Below, in pieces: positions 1-6,302 of a stretch of DNA of 7,135 bases. Position 1 is the first letter of the stretch, and every line of letters starts with the position of its first letter. This DNA is from Candidatus Phycorickettsia trachydisci (GTDB lineage: Bacteria; Pseudomonadota; Alphaproteobacteria; Rickettsiales; Rickettsiaceae): assembly GCA_945875085.1 (NCBI GenBank), contig CAMCJU010000042.1, forward strand, positions 1-7,135. The letters are read 5' to 3'. A program made the position numbers and the translations under genes. Under the pieces are notes generated by a model. That model was given only the letters and a program-made list of their open reading frames with translations. It ran no database searches and had not been told where the DNA came from.

Positions 1-455
1 AAATTTTCACAATCTTGCCTTAAATCTTTTCTTTTTTCTCTAGCTTTAAATCTTTGTAGGCAAATATCCCTAGGTGCATAAGCGCATATAGTGTAATGAA
101 AAAATTGCTCAAAGTTTACTTCGTACAGCAGAGGAATATCTGCAAAAACTATACTTTGTCTTTTTTCTCTAGCAAGATATTTTAGTAGCTCGTTTTTGAT
201 TATGGGGTGAAAAATTTTATTCATCTCCAGCCTTTTTGCCTTATCTTGATATATAATGCGCGCTATATAGCCTTTATCTATTCTGGAAAGATCGGCAAAA
301 AGACCAAGCACCTGCTGCTGAATGTCTTGCTTTTTATATAAATTTTTGACTTGCGCGTCAGCGTCAAATACTCGATACCCCATGTTTTGTAAAATTGCAC
401 TCACTAGGCTTTTGCCTGAAGCTATAGCTCCTGTTATTCCAATAAAACACGTCAT
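1..455 (-). CDS. coaE: Dephospho-CoA kinase, C-terminus cut by window edge
   Basis: This enzyme phosphorylates the 3'-hydroxyl of dephospho-CoA with ATP, the last step of coenzyme A synthesis, in the cytoplasm. I translated the reverse strand by hand from the ATG at 455-453 and obtained 151 residues before the window ends; the family usually has about 190-210, so the last quarter is missing. Visible motifs are the P-loop GITGAIASGKS at residues 6-16, the substrate-site DAD at 31-33, a HP pair at 83-84 in the usual helix, and DIPLLYE at 106-112, which matches the family D-[VI]-P-L-L-[FY]-E signature. The lid region after residue 128 is very rich in Lys and Arg and diverges from the usual pattern. 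The start lies 17 bases past the lepB stop with only a weak AGCAG-like ribosome site, so it is probably translated from the lepB transcript. Function is secure from the combined motifs; the fragment shows no break inside the window. Confidence 0.93.
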   Translation of the reverse strand, partial: MTCFIGITGAIASGKSLVSAILQNMGYRVFDADAQVKNLYKKQDIQQQVLGLFADLSRIDKGYIARIIYQDKAKRLEMNKIFHPIIKNELLKYLAREKRQSIVFADIPLLYEVNFEQFFHYTICAYAPRDICLQRFKAREKRKDLRQDCEN

Positions 456-472
456 TATCTGCTGGCTATTGA

Positions 473-1207
473 TCAAGTTGACTTAAACATTCTGGAGAAC
501 CTAAATGAGGAAAACCACACGCCAATTTGTTTAAATCTATCTTCAAGATTTTGATCTGTCACCCATAATCTAGCCTCAGTGGAAAAGAAGATAGCTTTTG
601 CTTTGGCAACTAGATTTTCACTAGGCACGTATCCTAATTCAAACCTGCTATCAAGCGAGTGATTTCGATTGTCGCCCAAGAAAAAGTAATGATCTTTTGG
701 CACTATGAATACTTTTGTATTTTGTGCCCAGGCATTTTGGGCATGAAGCACTGTATAGTTAGCACCATTGGGGAGCGTTTCTTTGTATTTATTATACTTT
801 TCTCCATTAAGGTCAGTGTATGTCTCGATATATTCTCGAGGCACTATTTTGTCATTAATATATAAATCATCGTTTATAAGTTGAATCTTGTCGCCAGCAA
901 CGCCTACTAGTCTTTTGATGTATCTTACATCCATGTCGTGAGGCGGGCGAAAAATTACTATATCACCTATTTCTGGTTCTTTGGCAAAAATTCTGCCATC
1001 AAACAAATTGGGGCTAAATGGAATTGAATGTTTGCTATATCCATAGTTGTATTTTGTTGCCAAGATATAATCACCTTCAAGAAGAGTCGCCTCCATGGAG
1101 CTAGACGGAATGAAATATGGCTCAAAGATACAAATTCTAATTAACAAGGCTACAGCAGTTATTAATATTATTGATTTGATTTCTTCGATTAAAGCGTTTT
1201 TTTTCAT
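473..1207 (-). CDS. lepB: Signal peptidase I
   Basis: This membrane protease cleaves signal peptides from proteins leaving through the Sec (and Tat) routes, acting on the periplasmic face of the inner membrane. The 244-residue product has one N-terminal membrane segment at about residues 12-28, then the catalytic serine box PSSSMEATLLEGD (nucleophile Ser37, followed by Met38), the general-base lysine in RYIKRLVGVAGD (Lys98), and the conserved box GDNRNHSLDSR at 178-188. The serine box has PSSSM where many family members have PSGSM; the catalytic residue itself is intact. Length and the RIFAKEPEIGDIVIFRPP block fit alphaproteobacterial LepB. The gene begins 10 bases after the ppdK stop, with an A-rich run and no clear Shine-Dalgarno sequence, so coupled translation is likely. 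CoxB, encoded further right, bears a candidate substrate signal peptide. In many alphaproteobacteria lepB sits next to rnc; here it lies between ppdK and coaE. Confidence 0.97.
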   Translation of the reverse strand: MKKNALIEEIKSIILITAVALLIRICIFEPYFIPSSSMEATLLEGDYILATKYNYGYSKHSIPFSPNLFDGRIFAKEPEIGDIVIFRPPHDMDVRYIKRLVGVAGDKIQLINDDLYINDKIVPREYIETYTDLNGEKYNKYKETLPNGANYTVLHAQNAWAQNTKVFIVPKDHYFFLGDNRNHSLDSRFELGYVPSENLVAKAKAIFFSTEARLWVTDQNLEDRFKQIGVWFSSFRFSRMFKST

Positions 1208-1217
1208 ATAATTTTTT

Positions 1218-3821
1218 TTAAATAGATTTTATTGCTGCTTGGGCGGCGGCAAGTTTTGCAATGATGATGCTAAAAGGTGAGCAACTCACGTAATTAAGGC
1301 CAATGCTATTGCAAAAATGAATTGATTTAGGATCTCCTCCGTGCTCTCCGCAGATACTTAATGATAGATTAGGATTGGTCTTTTTACCTTTTTTGCAGGC
1401 TATTTTGATCAATTTACCCACTCCTTGTTGATCTAATGTCACGAATGGATCCTCAGTAAAGACTCCCATATCCTTGTATGAGTCTGCAAATGAGGCCATA
1501 TCATCTCTGGAGATGCCATAAGTAGTTTGTGTCAGGTCGTTAGTGCCAAAGCTGAAGTAATCAACATATTTTGCTAATAAATCTGCTATCAACGCAGCTC
1601 TTGGTAATTCAATCATAGTGCCAATCTTATACTGCAGCTTAGTGTCTGATTTGCTCTGAACTCGGTCCGCTGTTTTTTTAATCAATTTGCTCAGAACTAT
1701 TAATTCTTGCTCTGTTGCAATCAAGGGTAACATAATTTCTAAATTAAAGCTAATATTACTATCGCGTTTCAATTCAATTGCCGCTTGAAAAATTGCCTTT
1801 ATTTGCATTTCATAAAGCTCAGGACAGGTAATTCCAAGCCTGCAGCCACGATGGCCTAGCATGGGATTTTTTTCTTCAATTTTACTTAAGATATTTTCTA
1901 AATCTTTTTCTTCAATGCCTAATTCTTTAGCAATATCGCCAAAGTCAGTTTTGGGCAAAAATTCATGTAACGGCGGGTCGAATAGACGTATATTGATAGG
2001 CATATTAGGCATTAGGGCAAAAATTTCTTTAAAATCTTGCTTATGGAGCTCAAATAGCTCATCGATATAGATGATTTTCTGCTCCCCAGTATTTGCGATA
2101 ATGATTTTGCGTATTAATTTTAAGCGCCGCTGCTCAAAAAGCATGTGCTCAGTGCGGCACAGGCCTATGCCTTCTGCGCCAAACCTGATTGCTGATTGGA
2201 CATCTAAAATGCTTTCGGCGTTTGCTCTGACTTTGAGTTTTCGAAATTCATCAACCCAGGACATGAAAATTGCAAATTCACTGGAAAATTCTTGGCTCAT
2301 CAATTCGGCTTTGCCTAAAATAATATTTCCATTAGAGCCATCGATAGTTATATAATCATTTTCTTTTATCGTAGTTTGGCCTACGGTTATAGTTCGATTT
2401 TCTAAATCGATATCAAAATTAGCGCCAGACACGCAAGGCTTACCCATGCCTCTTGCGATAACGGCCGCATGAGATGTTAGTCCGCCTTTGCTAGTTAATA
2501 TACCGCTTGCCAGGTGCATTCCCTTGATGTCTTCTGGATCTGTTTCATGGCGAACTAAAATGGCGCTAGAATATGCGCTGATTTTTTCGGCTTCATTTGA
2601 TGTGAATGCCAGAATGCCGCATGCTGCTCCAGGTGAAGCGCTTAGGCCCCTGCCTATCACTTGAGTTTTTTTACTATAATCTACAAATTGATGCATTAGC
2701 TGACTGAGTGATTCGGGGGCAATTCTTTGTATCGCCTGAGCTTTGGAGATTAATTTTTCCTCTGCCATATCGATTGCAATTTTAATCGCTGAGGCTAGAG
2801 ATCTTTTCCCGCTACGTGTTTGCAGGATGTAAAGCACGCCATCTTCGACGGTAAATTCAATATCTTGCATATCGCAAAAGTGGGTCTCGAGCTTAAGGGC
2901 GGATAATTTTAACTCTTGATAAGCTTGATTTATTGTATTGCTCATGCTATCGCAATCCTCCCTGCCATCTATGGATTTTGGGTTCAAGGCTCCTGAGACA
3001 ATATCCTCCCCTTGGGCGCTGAGTAAAAATTCTCCCCAGAGTTTATTTTCTCCATTGGTTGGATTCCTTGAAAATACTACTCCGGTACCGGATTGATTGT
3101 TCATGTTGCCAAAAACCATTCTTTGGACTATGACTGCGGTTCCAAGGTCTTCAGGGATTTGATAAATTTTCCTATAAGTGATTGCCTTTTCAAAGGTCCA
3201 TGAATTTAGCACTGCCAATATTGAGTTTTTTAATTGATTGTACACGTCGCTATATTGCTCTACATCAGCATAGTTTTCAATTACCAGCTTGAGCGCGGCG
3301 ATAATTTTATGCAAGTCATCGATACTGGCAATATTCATGTCGCAGTGTTTAACATGCTTGTCAAAAAGATATGGAGGTATCCCAAGGGCAGTAATGCCAT
3401 ACATATGGAGAAATCTGCGGTAACTATCTAGGGCAAATTTCAGATTGGTTTTAGTTGACAAGGCAAGGCAAGTTTCATCATTCATGCCAACATTTAAAAT
3501 CGTCTCCATCATCCCTGGCATTGACACCGCCGCACCTGAGCGAACGGAAATAAACAATGGATTTACTTGATCGCCAAAGATTTTACCGCTTTGTTTTTCC
3601 AGCTCGCCAATGCCCTTTGCCAAGTCCTGATCGAAAGATTCCGGCAAATCTTTATTATGACTATAGTAATGCCTGCATAAGTTACTAGAAATGATGAATC
3701 CTTCCGGCACGTTGAATCCTAAACTTGCTATTTCTGCTAAATTTGAGCCTTTATTGCCCAGAAAATTTTTATCGTAATTTGTAATTGCGCTGCGTTTTCC
3801 GAAATAATGTATAAACTGCAT
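1218..3821 (-). CDS. ppdK: Pyruvate, phosphate dikinase
   Basis: This enzyme reversibly converts ATP, phosphate and pyruvate to AMP, pyrophosphate and phosphoenolpyruvate. It can run towards PEP for biosynthesis or towards ATP. The product is 867 residues, close to the 874 of the well-studied Clostridium symbiosum enzyme, and looks complete. The N-terminal ATP-grasp domain (about 1-345) holds VRSGAAVSMPGMMET at 93-107 and the metal/nucleotide pair in DIEF (Asp320, Glu322) with QTR at 334-336. The swivelling phosphohistidine domain has TDPEDIKGM and then GGLTSHAAVIARGMG with catalytic His451; Thr449, two residues before it, is the type of site modified by PPDK regulatory proteins in other organisms. 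The C-terminal pyruvate/PEP barrel carries GTNDLTQTTYGISRDD (Asn761) and the catalytic Cys824 in SICGEHGGDP. The ATG directly follows the glutaredoxin TAG with no gap and no clear ribosome site, which implies translational coupling. Family members with this domain order could be mistaken for PEP synthase or PTS enzyme I, but the length and motifs favour PPDK. Confidence 0.97.
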   Translation of the reverse strand: MQFIHYFGKRSAITNYDKNFLGNKGSNLAEIASLGFNVPEGFIISSNLCRHYYSHNKDLPESFDQDLAKGIGELEKQSGKIFGDQVNPLFISVRSGAAVSMPGMMETILNVGMNDETCLALSTKTNLKFALDSYRRFLHMYGITALGIPPYLFDKHVKHCDMNIASIDDLHKIIAALKLVIENYADVEQYSDVYNQLKNSILAVLNSWTFEKAITYRKIYQIPEDLGTAVIVQRMVFGNMNNQSGTGVVFSRNPTNGENKLWGEFLLSAQGEDIVSGALNPKSIDGREDCDSMSNTINQAYQELKLSALKLETHFCDMQDIEFTVEDGVLYILQTRSGKRSLASAIKIAIDMAEEKLISKAQAIQRIAPESLSQLMHQFVDYSKKTQVIGRGLSASPGAACGILAFTSNEAEKISAYSSAILVRHETDPEDIKGMHLASGILTSKGGLTSHAAVIARGMGKPCVSGANFDIDLENRTITVGQTTIKENDYITIDGSNGNIILGKAELMSQEFSSEFAIFMSWVDEFRKLKVRANAESILDVQSAIRFGAEGIGLCRTEHMLFEQRRLKLIRKIIIANTGEQKIIYIDELFELHKQDFKEIFALMPNMPINIRLFDPPLHEFLPKTDFGDIAKELGIEEKDLENILSKIEEKNPMLGHRGCRLGITCPELYEMQIKAIFQAAIELKRDSNISFNLEIMLPLIATEQELIVLSKLIKKTADRVQSKSDTKLQYKIGTMIELPRAALIADLLAKYVDYFSFGTNDLTQTTYGISRDDMASFADSYKDMGVFTEDPFVTLDQQGVGKLIKIACKKGKKTNPNLSLSICGEHGGDPKSIHFCNSIGLNYVSCSPFSIIIAKLAAAQAAIKSI

Positions 3822-4208
3822 CTATTGTTTTAAGCTAATTATTTTATCTAGTTCCCCACTTTCTTCAAGGGCGTATAAATCATCGCATCCTCCTATATGC
3901 TTGTCGCCCAAAAATATCTGCGGCACGGTTTTTCTGCCCAAGGATTTGCTTAGCATCTCTTGGAGTAAAGTAGCGTTATTTTCAACATCTATCTCAGTGT
4001 AATCAAGAGCCTTACCTTCTAAAAGGCGCTTGGCTTTAACGCAATAGGGGCAATAGCTTTTGATGTATATAACAATCTGAGGCGCATTTTGCTTATTTTG
4101 TTTCAGGGTGTTTTGTGATTCCATAGAATTTTGCTCTAAATTAGTTGCTCTTAGAATCATAATAATAAAAAGCATGATTTGCAAACTTAGGGCCTTTATA
4201 GTCATCAT
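3822..4208 (-). CDS. grxC: Glutaredoxin (GrxC/Grx3 type) with uncertain N-terminus
   Basis: Glutaredoxins reduce disulfides and glutathione mixed disulfides using glutathione. The 128-residue reading contains the dithiol active site CPYC at residues 53-56, the TVPQIF segment with the cis-proline that contacts glutathione, and GGCDDLYALEESGEL, a standard Grx3-like C-terminal helix start. The conserved domain covers only about residues 43-128. The first 28 residues form a hydrophobic stretch (about residues 6-19) that ordinary bacterial glutaredoxins lack. Starting at Met29 (position 4124) would give a 100-residue protein of normal family size with an AGAG ribosome site 9 bases upstream. The long form begins at 4208, or at Met2 (4205), which has an AGAG element 5 bases upstream. 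I keep the long coordinates because the frame is open, but the shorter start is a serious alternative. If the long form is real, the protein could be membrane-anchored or exported. The gene abuts ppdK directly and is probably the first of the leftward unit. Confidence 0.9.
   Translation of the reverse strand: MMTIKALSLQIMLFIIMILRATNLEQNSMESQNTLKQNKQNAPQIVIYIKSYCPYCVKAKRLLEGKALDYTEIDVENNATLLQEMLSKSLGRKTVPQIFLGDKHIGGCDDLYALEESGELDKIISLKQ
4156..4184 (-). promoter_or_regulatory. Candidate promoter inside the 5' part of the glutaredoxin frame
   Basis: Reading the minus strand, TTGCAA at 4184-4179 (four of six matches to TTGACA) is followed after exactly 17 bases by TATGAT at 4161-4156 (five of six to TATAAT). 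Transcription would start near 4149, leaving about 25 bases before the ATG at 4124, with AGAG at 4137-4134 as a ribosome site. This arrangement would suit a glutaredoxin starting at Met29. Such matches arise by chance in AT-rich DNA, so this is a suggestion only. Confidence 0.35.
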
Positions 4209-4242
4209 AACTCTAAATAATCAATTTTAAATCATAAAAAAA

Positions 4243-4288
4243 AGCTACCAACTACTTCTAAATTATATATAATATGGTAAAGATAGCT
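4243..4288. repeat. Imperfect inverted repeat around the palindromic -10
   Basis: AGCTACCA at 4243-4250 is mirrored by TGGTA at 4275-4279 and TAGCT at 4284-4288, so the right arm is interrupted by four bases. The interval between the arms contains the 12-base palindrome 4262-4273. On the minus strand the structure is followed directly by eight T (4243-4236), giving a terminator- or attenuator-like layout for leftward transcription entering from the dcd side. It could equally be an operator or chance in AT-rich DNA. The GC content of the stem is low, so it would be weak as a terminator. Confidence 0.3.
4268..4273 (+). promoter_or_regulatory. Perfect -10 box, probable dcd promoter
   Basis: TATAAT matches the sigma-70 -10 consensus in all six positions and lies 38 bases before the dcd ATG, so the message would begin near 4280 and carry a leader of about 30 bases. 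The position 17 bases upstream is CTACCA (4245-4250), only three of six to the -35 consensus. The location is right for the rightward unit; the poor -35 box and AT-rich surroundings limit confidence. Confidence 0.5.
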
Positions 4289-4300
4289 ATTATAAAATTA

Positions 4301-4304
4301 AGGA
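4301..4304 (+). promoter_or_regulatory. Ribosome binding site of dcd
   Basis: AGGA (with a preceding A, AAGGA from 4300) sits 7 bases before the ATG at 4312. It is one of the clearest Shine-Dalgarno matches in the window and fixes the dcd start. Confidence 0.75.
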
Positions 4305-4311
4305 TCTATAA

Positions 4312-4881
4312 ATGTCAATAATATCAGATCGTAATATTTGTAGCCTTGTGGCAAGCAATTCTATGATCAAGCCCTTTGTGGATAGGCAGATGCGCGCTAA
4401 TGCTAATGGTGATAAAATTATCTCTTATGGACTTTCTTCTTATGGTTATGATGCAAGAGTCTCGGATGAATTTAAAATTTTTACTAACATTAATTCTGCT
4501 GTAGTTGATCCTAAATCTTTTGATCAAGATAGTTTTGTTGCTAAAAAAGCCGATGTTTGTATTATTCCGCCGAACAGTTTTGCCCTTGGTCGAACGGTAG
4601 AATATTTCAAAATACCCAGAGATGTACTGGTGCTTTGCGTTGGTAAGTCAACTTATGCTAGATGCGGGATTATTGTTAACGTTACGCCCCTTGAGCCTGA
4701 ATGGCAGGGACATGTAACATTGGAATTTTCTAATACAACTCCTTTGCCTGCAAAGATTTATGCAAATGAAGGAGTGTGTCAGTTTATTTTTTTTAAATCA
4801 AATTCAGAGTGTCAAACTTCTTATGCTGATAGAAATGGCAAATATATGAAGCAAACTGGAATAACATTGCCAACAATTTAA
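4312..4881 (+). CDS. dcd: dCTP deaminase
   Basis: This cytoplasmic enzyme deaminates dCTP to dUTP, which dUTPase then turns into dUMP for dTMP synthesis. The 189-residue length is close to the 193 of the E. coli enzyme. The core block from GKSTYARCGIIVNVTP (residues 111-126) through EPEWQGHVTLEFSNTTPLPAKIYANEG is the diagnostic trimeric dUTPase-fold signature. The catalytic Glu138 in TLEFSN falls at the same residue number as in E. coli. Further support comes from SYGLSSYGYDAR at about 38-49. The final stretch ending in KQTGITLP is the family's flexible tail. It could in principle be a bifunctional dCTP deaminase/dUTPase, which the sequence alone cannot exclude, but it resembles the proteobacterial monofunctional type. 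It is the first gene of the rightward set, with a good ribosome site and a perfect -10 box upstream, and secB follows 31 bases later. Confidence 0.97.
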   Translation: MSIISDRNICSLVASNSMIKPFVDRQMRANANGDKIISYGLSSYGYDARVSDEFKIFTNINSAVVDPKSFDQDSFVAKKADVCIIPPNSFALGRTVEYFKIPRDVLVLCVGKSTYARCGIIVNVTPLEPEWQGHVTLEFSNTTPLPAKIYANEGVCQFIFFKSNSECQTSYADRNGKYMKQTGITLPTI

Positions 4882-4912
4882 TTTAACCTTAATTTAATAG
4901 TAATAATTTTTT

Positions 4913-5380
4913 ATGTCAGAAAAACAAGATGTGCCCAATGTTTCAATCAGCGCGCAATATGTAAAAGATTTATCTTTTGAAAATTTAGCTACTCCTGGCA
5001 GTGTGCAAATTGACAGTGCTCCAGTAATTGATTTGAGTTTAGATATTAACATAGCAAAGTTATCGGAAAATAATTATTTTGAAGTTGCATTAAATATTAA
5101 CGCCAAAGCAATTCACAAAGAAAATACACTGTTTGTGGTTGAGTTAGTGTATGCTGGCATTTTTCACCTAGTCAACGTCCCGCAAGATCAGCAAAAGATG
5201 GTGCTTGGCGTACACTGTGCTTCAATGATTTTCCCTTATGCGCGCAAAATTATTGCTGACGCAACTCAGGACGGAGGATTTCAGCCTTTAATGATGGATC
5301 CAATTGACTTTGCAAGACTTTACTATAAGAGGCTTGCTGATGAAGGAGGCAACGATAATCAAGCAGTAAGGGGCAATTAA
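4913..5380 (+). CDS. secB: Protein-export chaperone SecB
   Basis: SecB is a cytoplasmic tetrameric chaperone that keeps precursors unfolded and hands them to SecA at the Sec translocon. The 155-residue product has the family N-terminal SISAQYVKDLSFENL (about residues 11-25), followed by alternating beta strands including FEVALNINAKAIHKENTLFVVELVYAGIF. It then has the signature helix PYARKIIADATQDGGFQPLMMDPIDFARLYYKR (about 104-136). The size is typical. The ATG at 4913 lies 31 bases after the dcd stop in an AT-only stretch with no recognisable Shine-Dalgarno sequence, so the start rests on alignment of the N-terminus with the family. The gene ends one base before the coxB start, and its last codons hold the coxB ribosome site. 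In many alphaproteobacteria secB is near coaE and dnaQ; here coaE is in the window but on the other strand over 4 kb away. Confidence 0.97.
   Translation: MSEKQDVPNVSISAQYVKDLSFENLATPGSVQIDSAPVIDLSLDINIAKLSENNYFEVALNINAKAIHKENTLFVVELVYAGIFHLVNVPQDQQKMVLGVHCASMIFPYARKIIADATQDGGFQPLMMDPIDFARLYYKRLADEGGNDNQAVRGN
5368..5373 (+). promoter_or_regulatory. Ribosome binding site that decides the coxB TTG start
   Basis: AAGGGG lies inside the last codons of secB, 8 bases before the TTG at 5382. No ATG occurs in this frame until after the signal peptide (Met33), so this element and the intact signal peptide together select the TTG start. A second in-frame TTG at 5391 is 17 bases from the site and therefore less likely. 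Confidence 0.7.
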
Positions 5381-5381
5381 T

Positions 5382-6266
5382 TTGCGCACTTTGCTTAATA
5401 TCAAAAAAAGCGCAGTATTGTTCTCGATATTGTTTTTTTCTACTTTAAGTTTTGCCGATCAGCCCCTGCCATGGCAAATGGGTTTTCAAGAGCCGGCTAC
5501 GCCAACAATGGAAAAAATACATTCCTTATATTATTTCATGCTTGCGATATTGACGGTTATAGTAGTTTTTGTTGGCGGGCTTATTATATACGTCTTATTA
5601 AGATTTAATGCCAGAGCAAACCCTGTTCCCACGACAACTTCACATAACGTGGCGCTTGAGATATTTTGGACGCTAATTCCCGTGCTTCTTCTTACCATAA
5701 TCGCTGTGCCAACTTTTAAGATTATATATTTTGCCAATGAAGTACCAGAAGCAGAACTAACGCTTAAAGTTGTTGGGCATCAATGGTACTGGAGTTATCA
5801 GTATCCTGATAATGGAGATATTGCCTTTGACAGCTATATGATCCAAGATAAGGATTTGCAAGCTGGGCAAAAGCGCCTGCTTGATGTGGATAATAGAGTG
5901 GTTTTGCCGGCAGAAACTATAATCAGGATACAGGTAACTGCTGGCGATGTTATTCACAGCTTTGCGGTCCCTGCTTTTGGTATCAAAACTGATGCAATTC
6001 CTGGCAGGGTTAATGAGACTTGGATTAAGGTCGACAATCCTGGTGTTTACTATGGCCAGTGTTCCGAGTTGTGTGGCGCGCAGCATGCATTTATGCCAAT
6101 ATCTGTTGAGATAGTGTCAAAACAAGATTTCCAAAAATGGCTAGAGCAGGCGAAAATTAAATATGCAAGCAGGTTTAACAAGGCATACATGGTTGCCTCT
6201 AAGACTACTGCCAATAGCTTTGGCGCCATTACTCATGAGCCCCAAAATCAAGTTTCTGGACCTTGA
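5382..6266 (+). CDS. coxB: Cytochrome c oxidase subunit II (CuA subunit)
   Basis: Subunit II of the terminal oxidase takes electrons from cytochrome c through a binuclear copper centre and passes them to subunit I, at the periplasmic side of the inner membrane. The 294-residue precursor starts with a signal peptide (Lys-Lys at 8-9, hydrophobic core 10-24, likely cleavage after Ala25 in LSFA). Two membrane helices follow at about 49-73 and 92-116; Glu93 lies at the start of the second. The periplasmic domain has the aromatic patch GHQWYWSYQYPD (132-143; Trp135 is the usual electron entry residue). All CuA ligands are present: His192 in IHSFAVPAFG, then Cys227, Glu229, Cys231, His235 and Met238 in GQCSELCGAQHAFMPI. 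About 56 residues follow Met238, a tail slightly longer than the minimal family form. It starts with TTG one base after the secB stop. coxA follows 36 bases after the stop, the standard order for this oxidase. Confidence 0.97.
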   Translation: MRTLLNIKKSAVLFSILFFSTLSFADQPLPWQMGFQEPATPTMEKIHSLYYFMLAILTVIVVFVGGLIIYVLLRFNARANPVPTTTSHNVALEIFWTLIPVLLLTIIAVPTFKIIYFANEVPEAELTLKVVGHQWYWSYQYPDNGDIAFDSYMIQDKDLQAGQKRLLDVDNRVVLPAETIIRIQVTAGDVIHSFAVPAFGIKTDAIPGRVNETWIKVDNPGVYYGQCSELCGAQHAFMPISVEIVSKQDFQKWLEQAKIKYASRFNKAYMVASKTTANSFGAITHEPQNQVSGP

Positions 6267-6302
6267 AATTAAATAACTATACAATACTTAGAAGCCAAAA
6301 AT

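Larger units (their letters stand above)
4209..4311. promoter_or_regulatory. Divergent intergenic promoter region
   Basis: This 103-base gap is the only divergent junction in the window, so promoters for both the leftward grx-ppdK-lepB-coaE set and the rightward dcd-secB-coxB-coxA set are expected here or close by. It is strongly AT-rich, contains the palindrome ATTATATATAAT at 4262-4273 that gives a perfect TATAAT on each strand, a run of eight A at 4236-4243, and short inverted repeats around the palindrome. No convincing -35 box accompanies either -10 at 16-18 base spacing. Confidence 0.6.

Noticed and set aside
659..865. Plus-strand open frame of 68 codons within lepB
   Set aside because: It lies entirely opposite a strongly supported signal peptidase gene, has no recognisable motif or ribosome site, and reads as a shadow frame.
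1861..2355. Two adjoining plus-strand open frames opposite ppdK
   Set aside because: Both are antisense to conserved PPDK domain sequence, are rich in Ser, Lys and Phe as expected from a complemented AT-rich gene, and match no family I know.
4882..4912. Possible terminator or promoter between dcd and secB
   Set aside because: The 31 bases are nearly all A and T with no stem of meaningful GC content, and TAGTAAT/TAATAAT matches are expected by chance there.
5757..6086. Minus-strand frame of 109 codons opposite coxB
   Set aside because: It covers the conserved CuA domain on the other strand, and its own translation shows no domain; the coding signal belongs to coxB.
6280..6285. TACAAT as a separate coxA promoter -10 box
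   Set aside because: It matches five of six positions but no -35-like element lies at 16-18 bases, and the 36-base gap is simply AT-rich; coxA is more likely read through from coxB.
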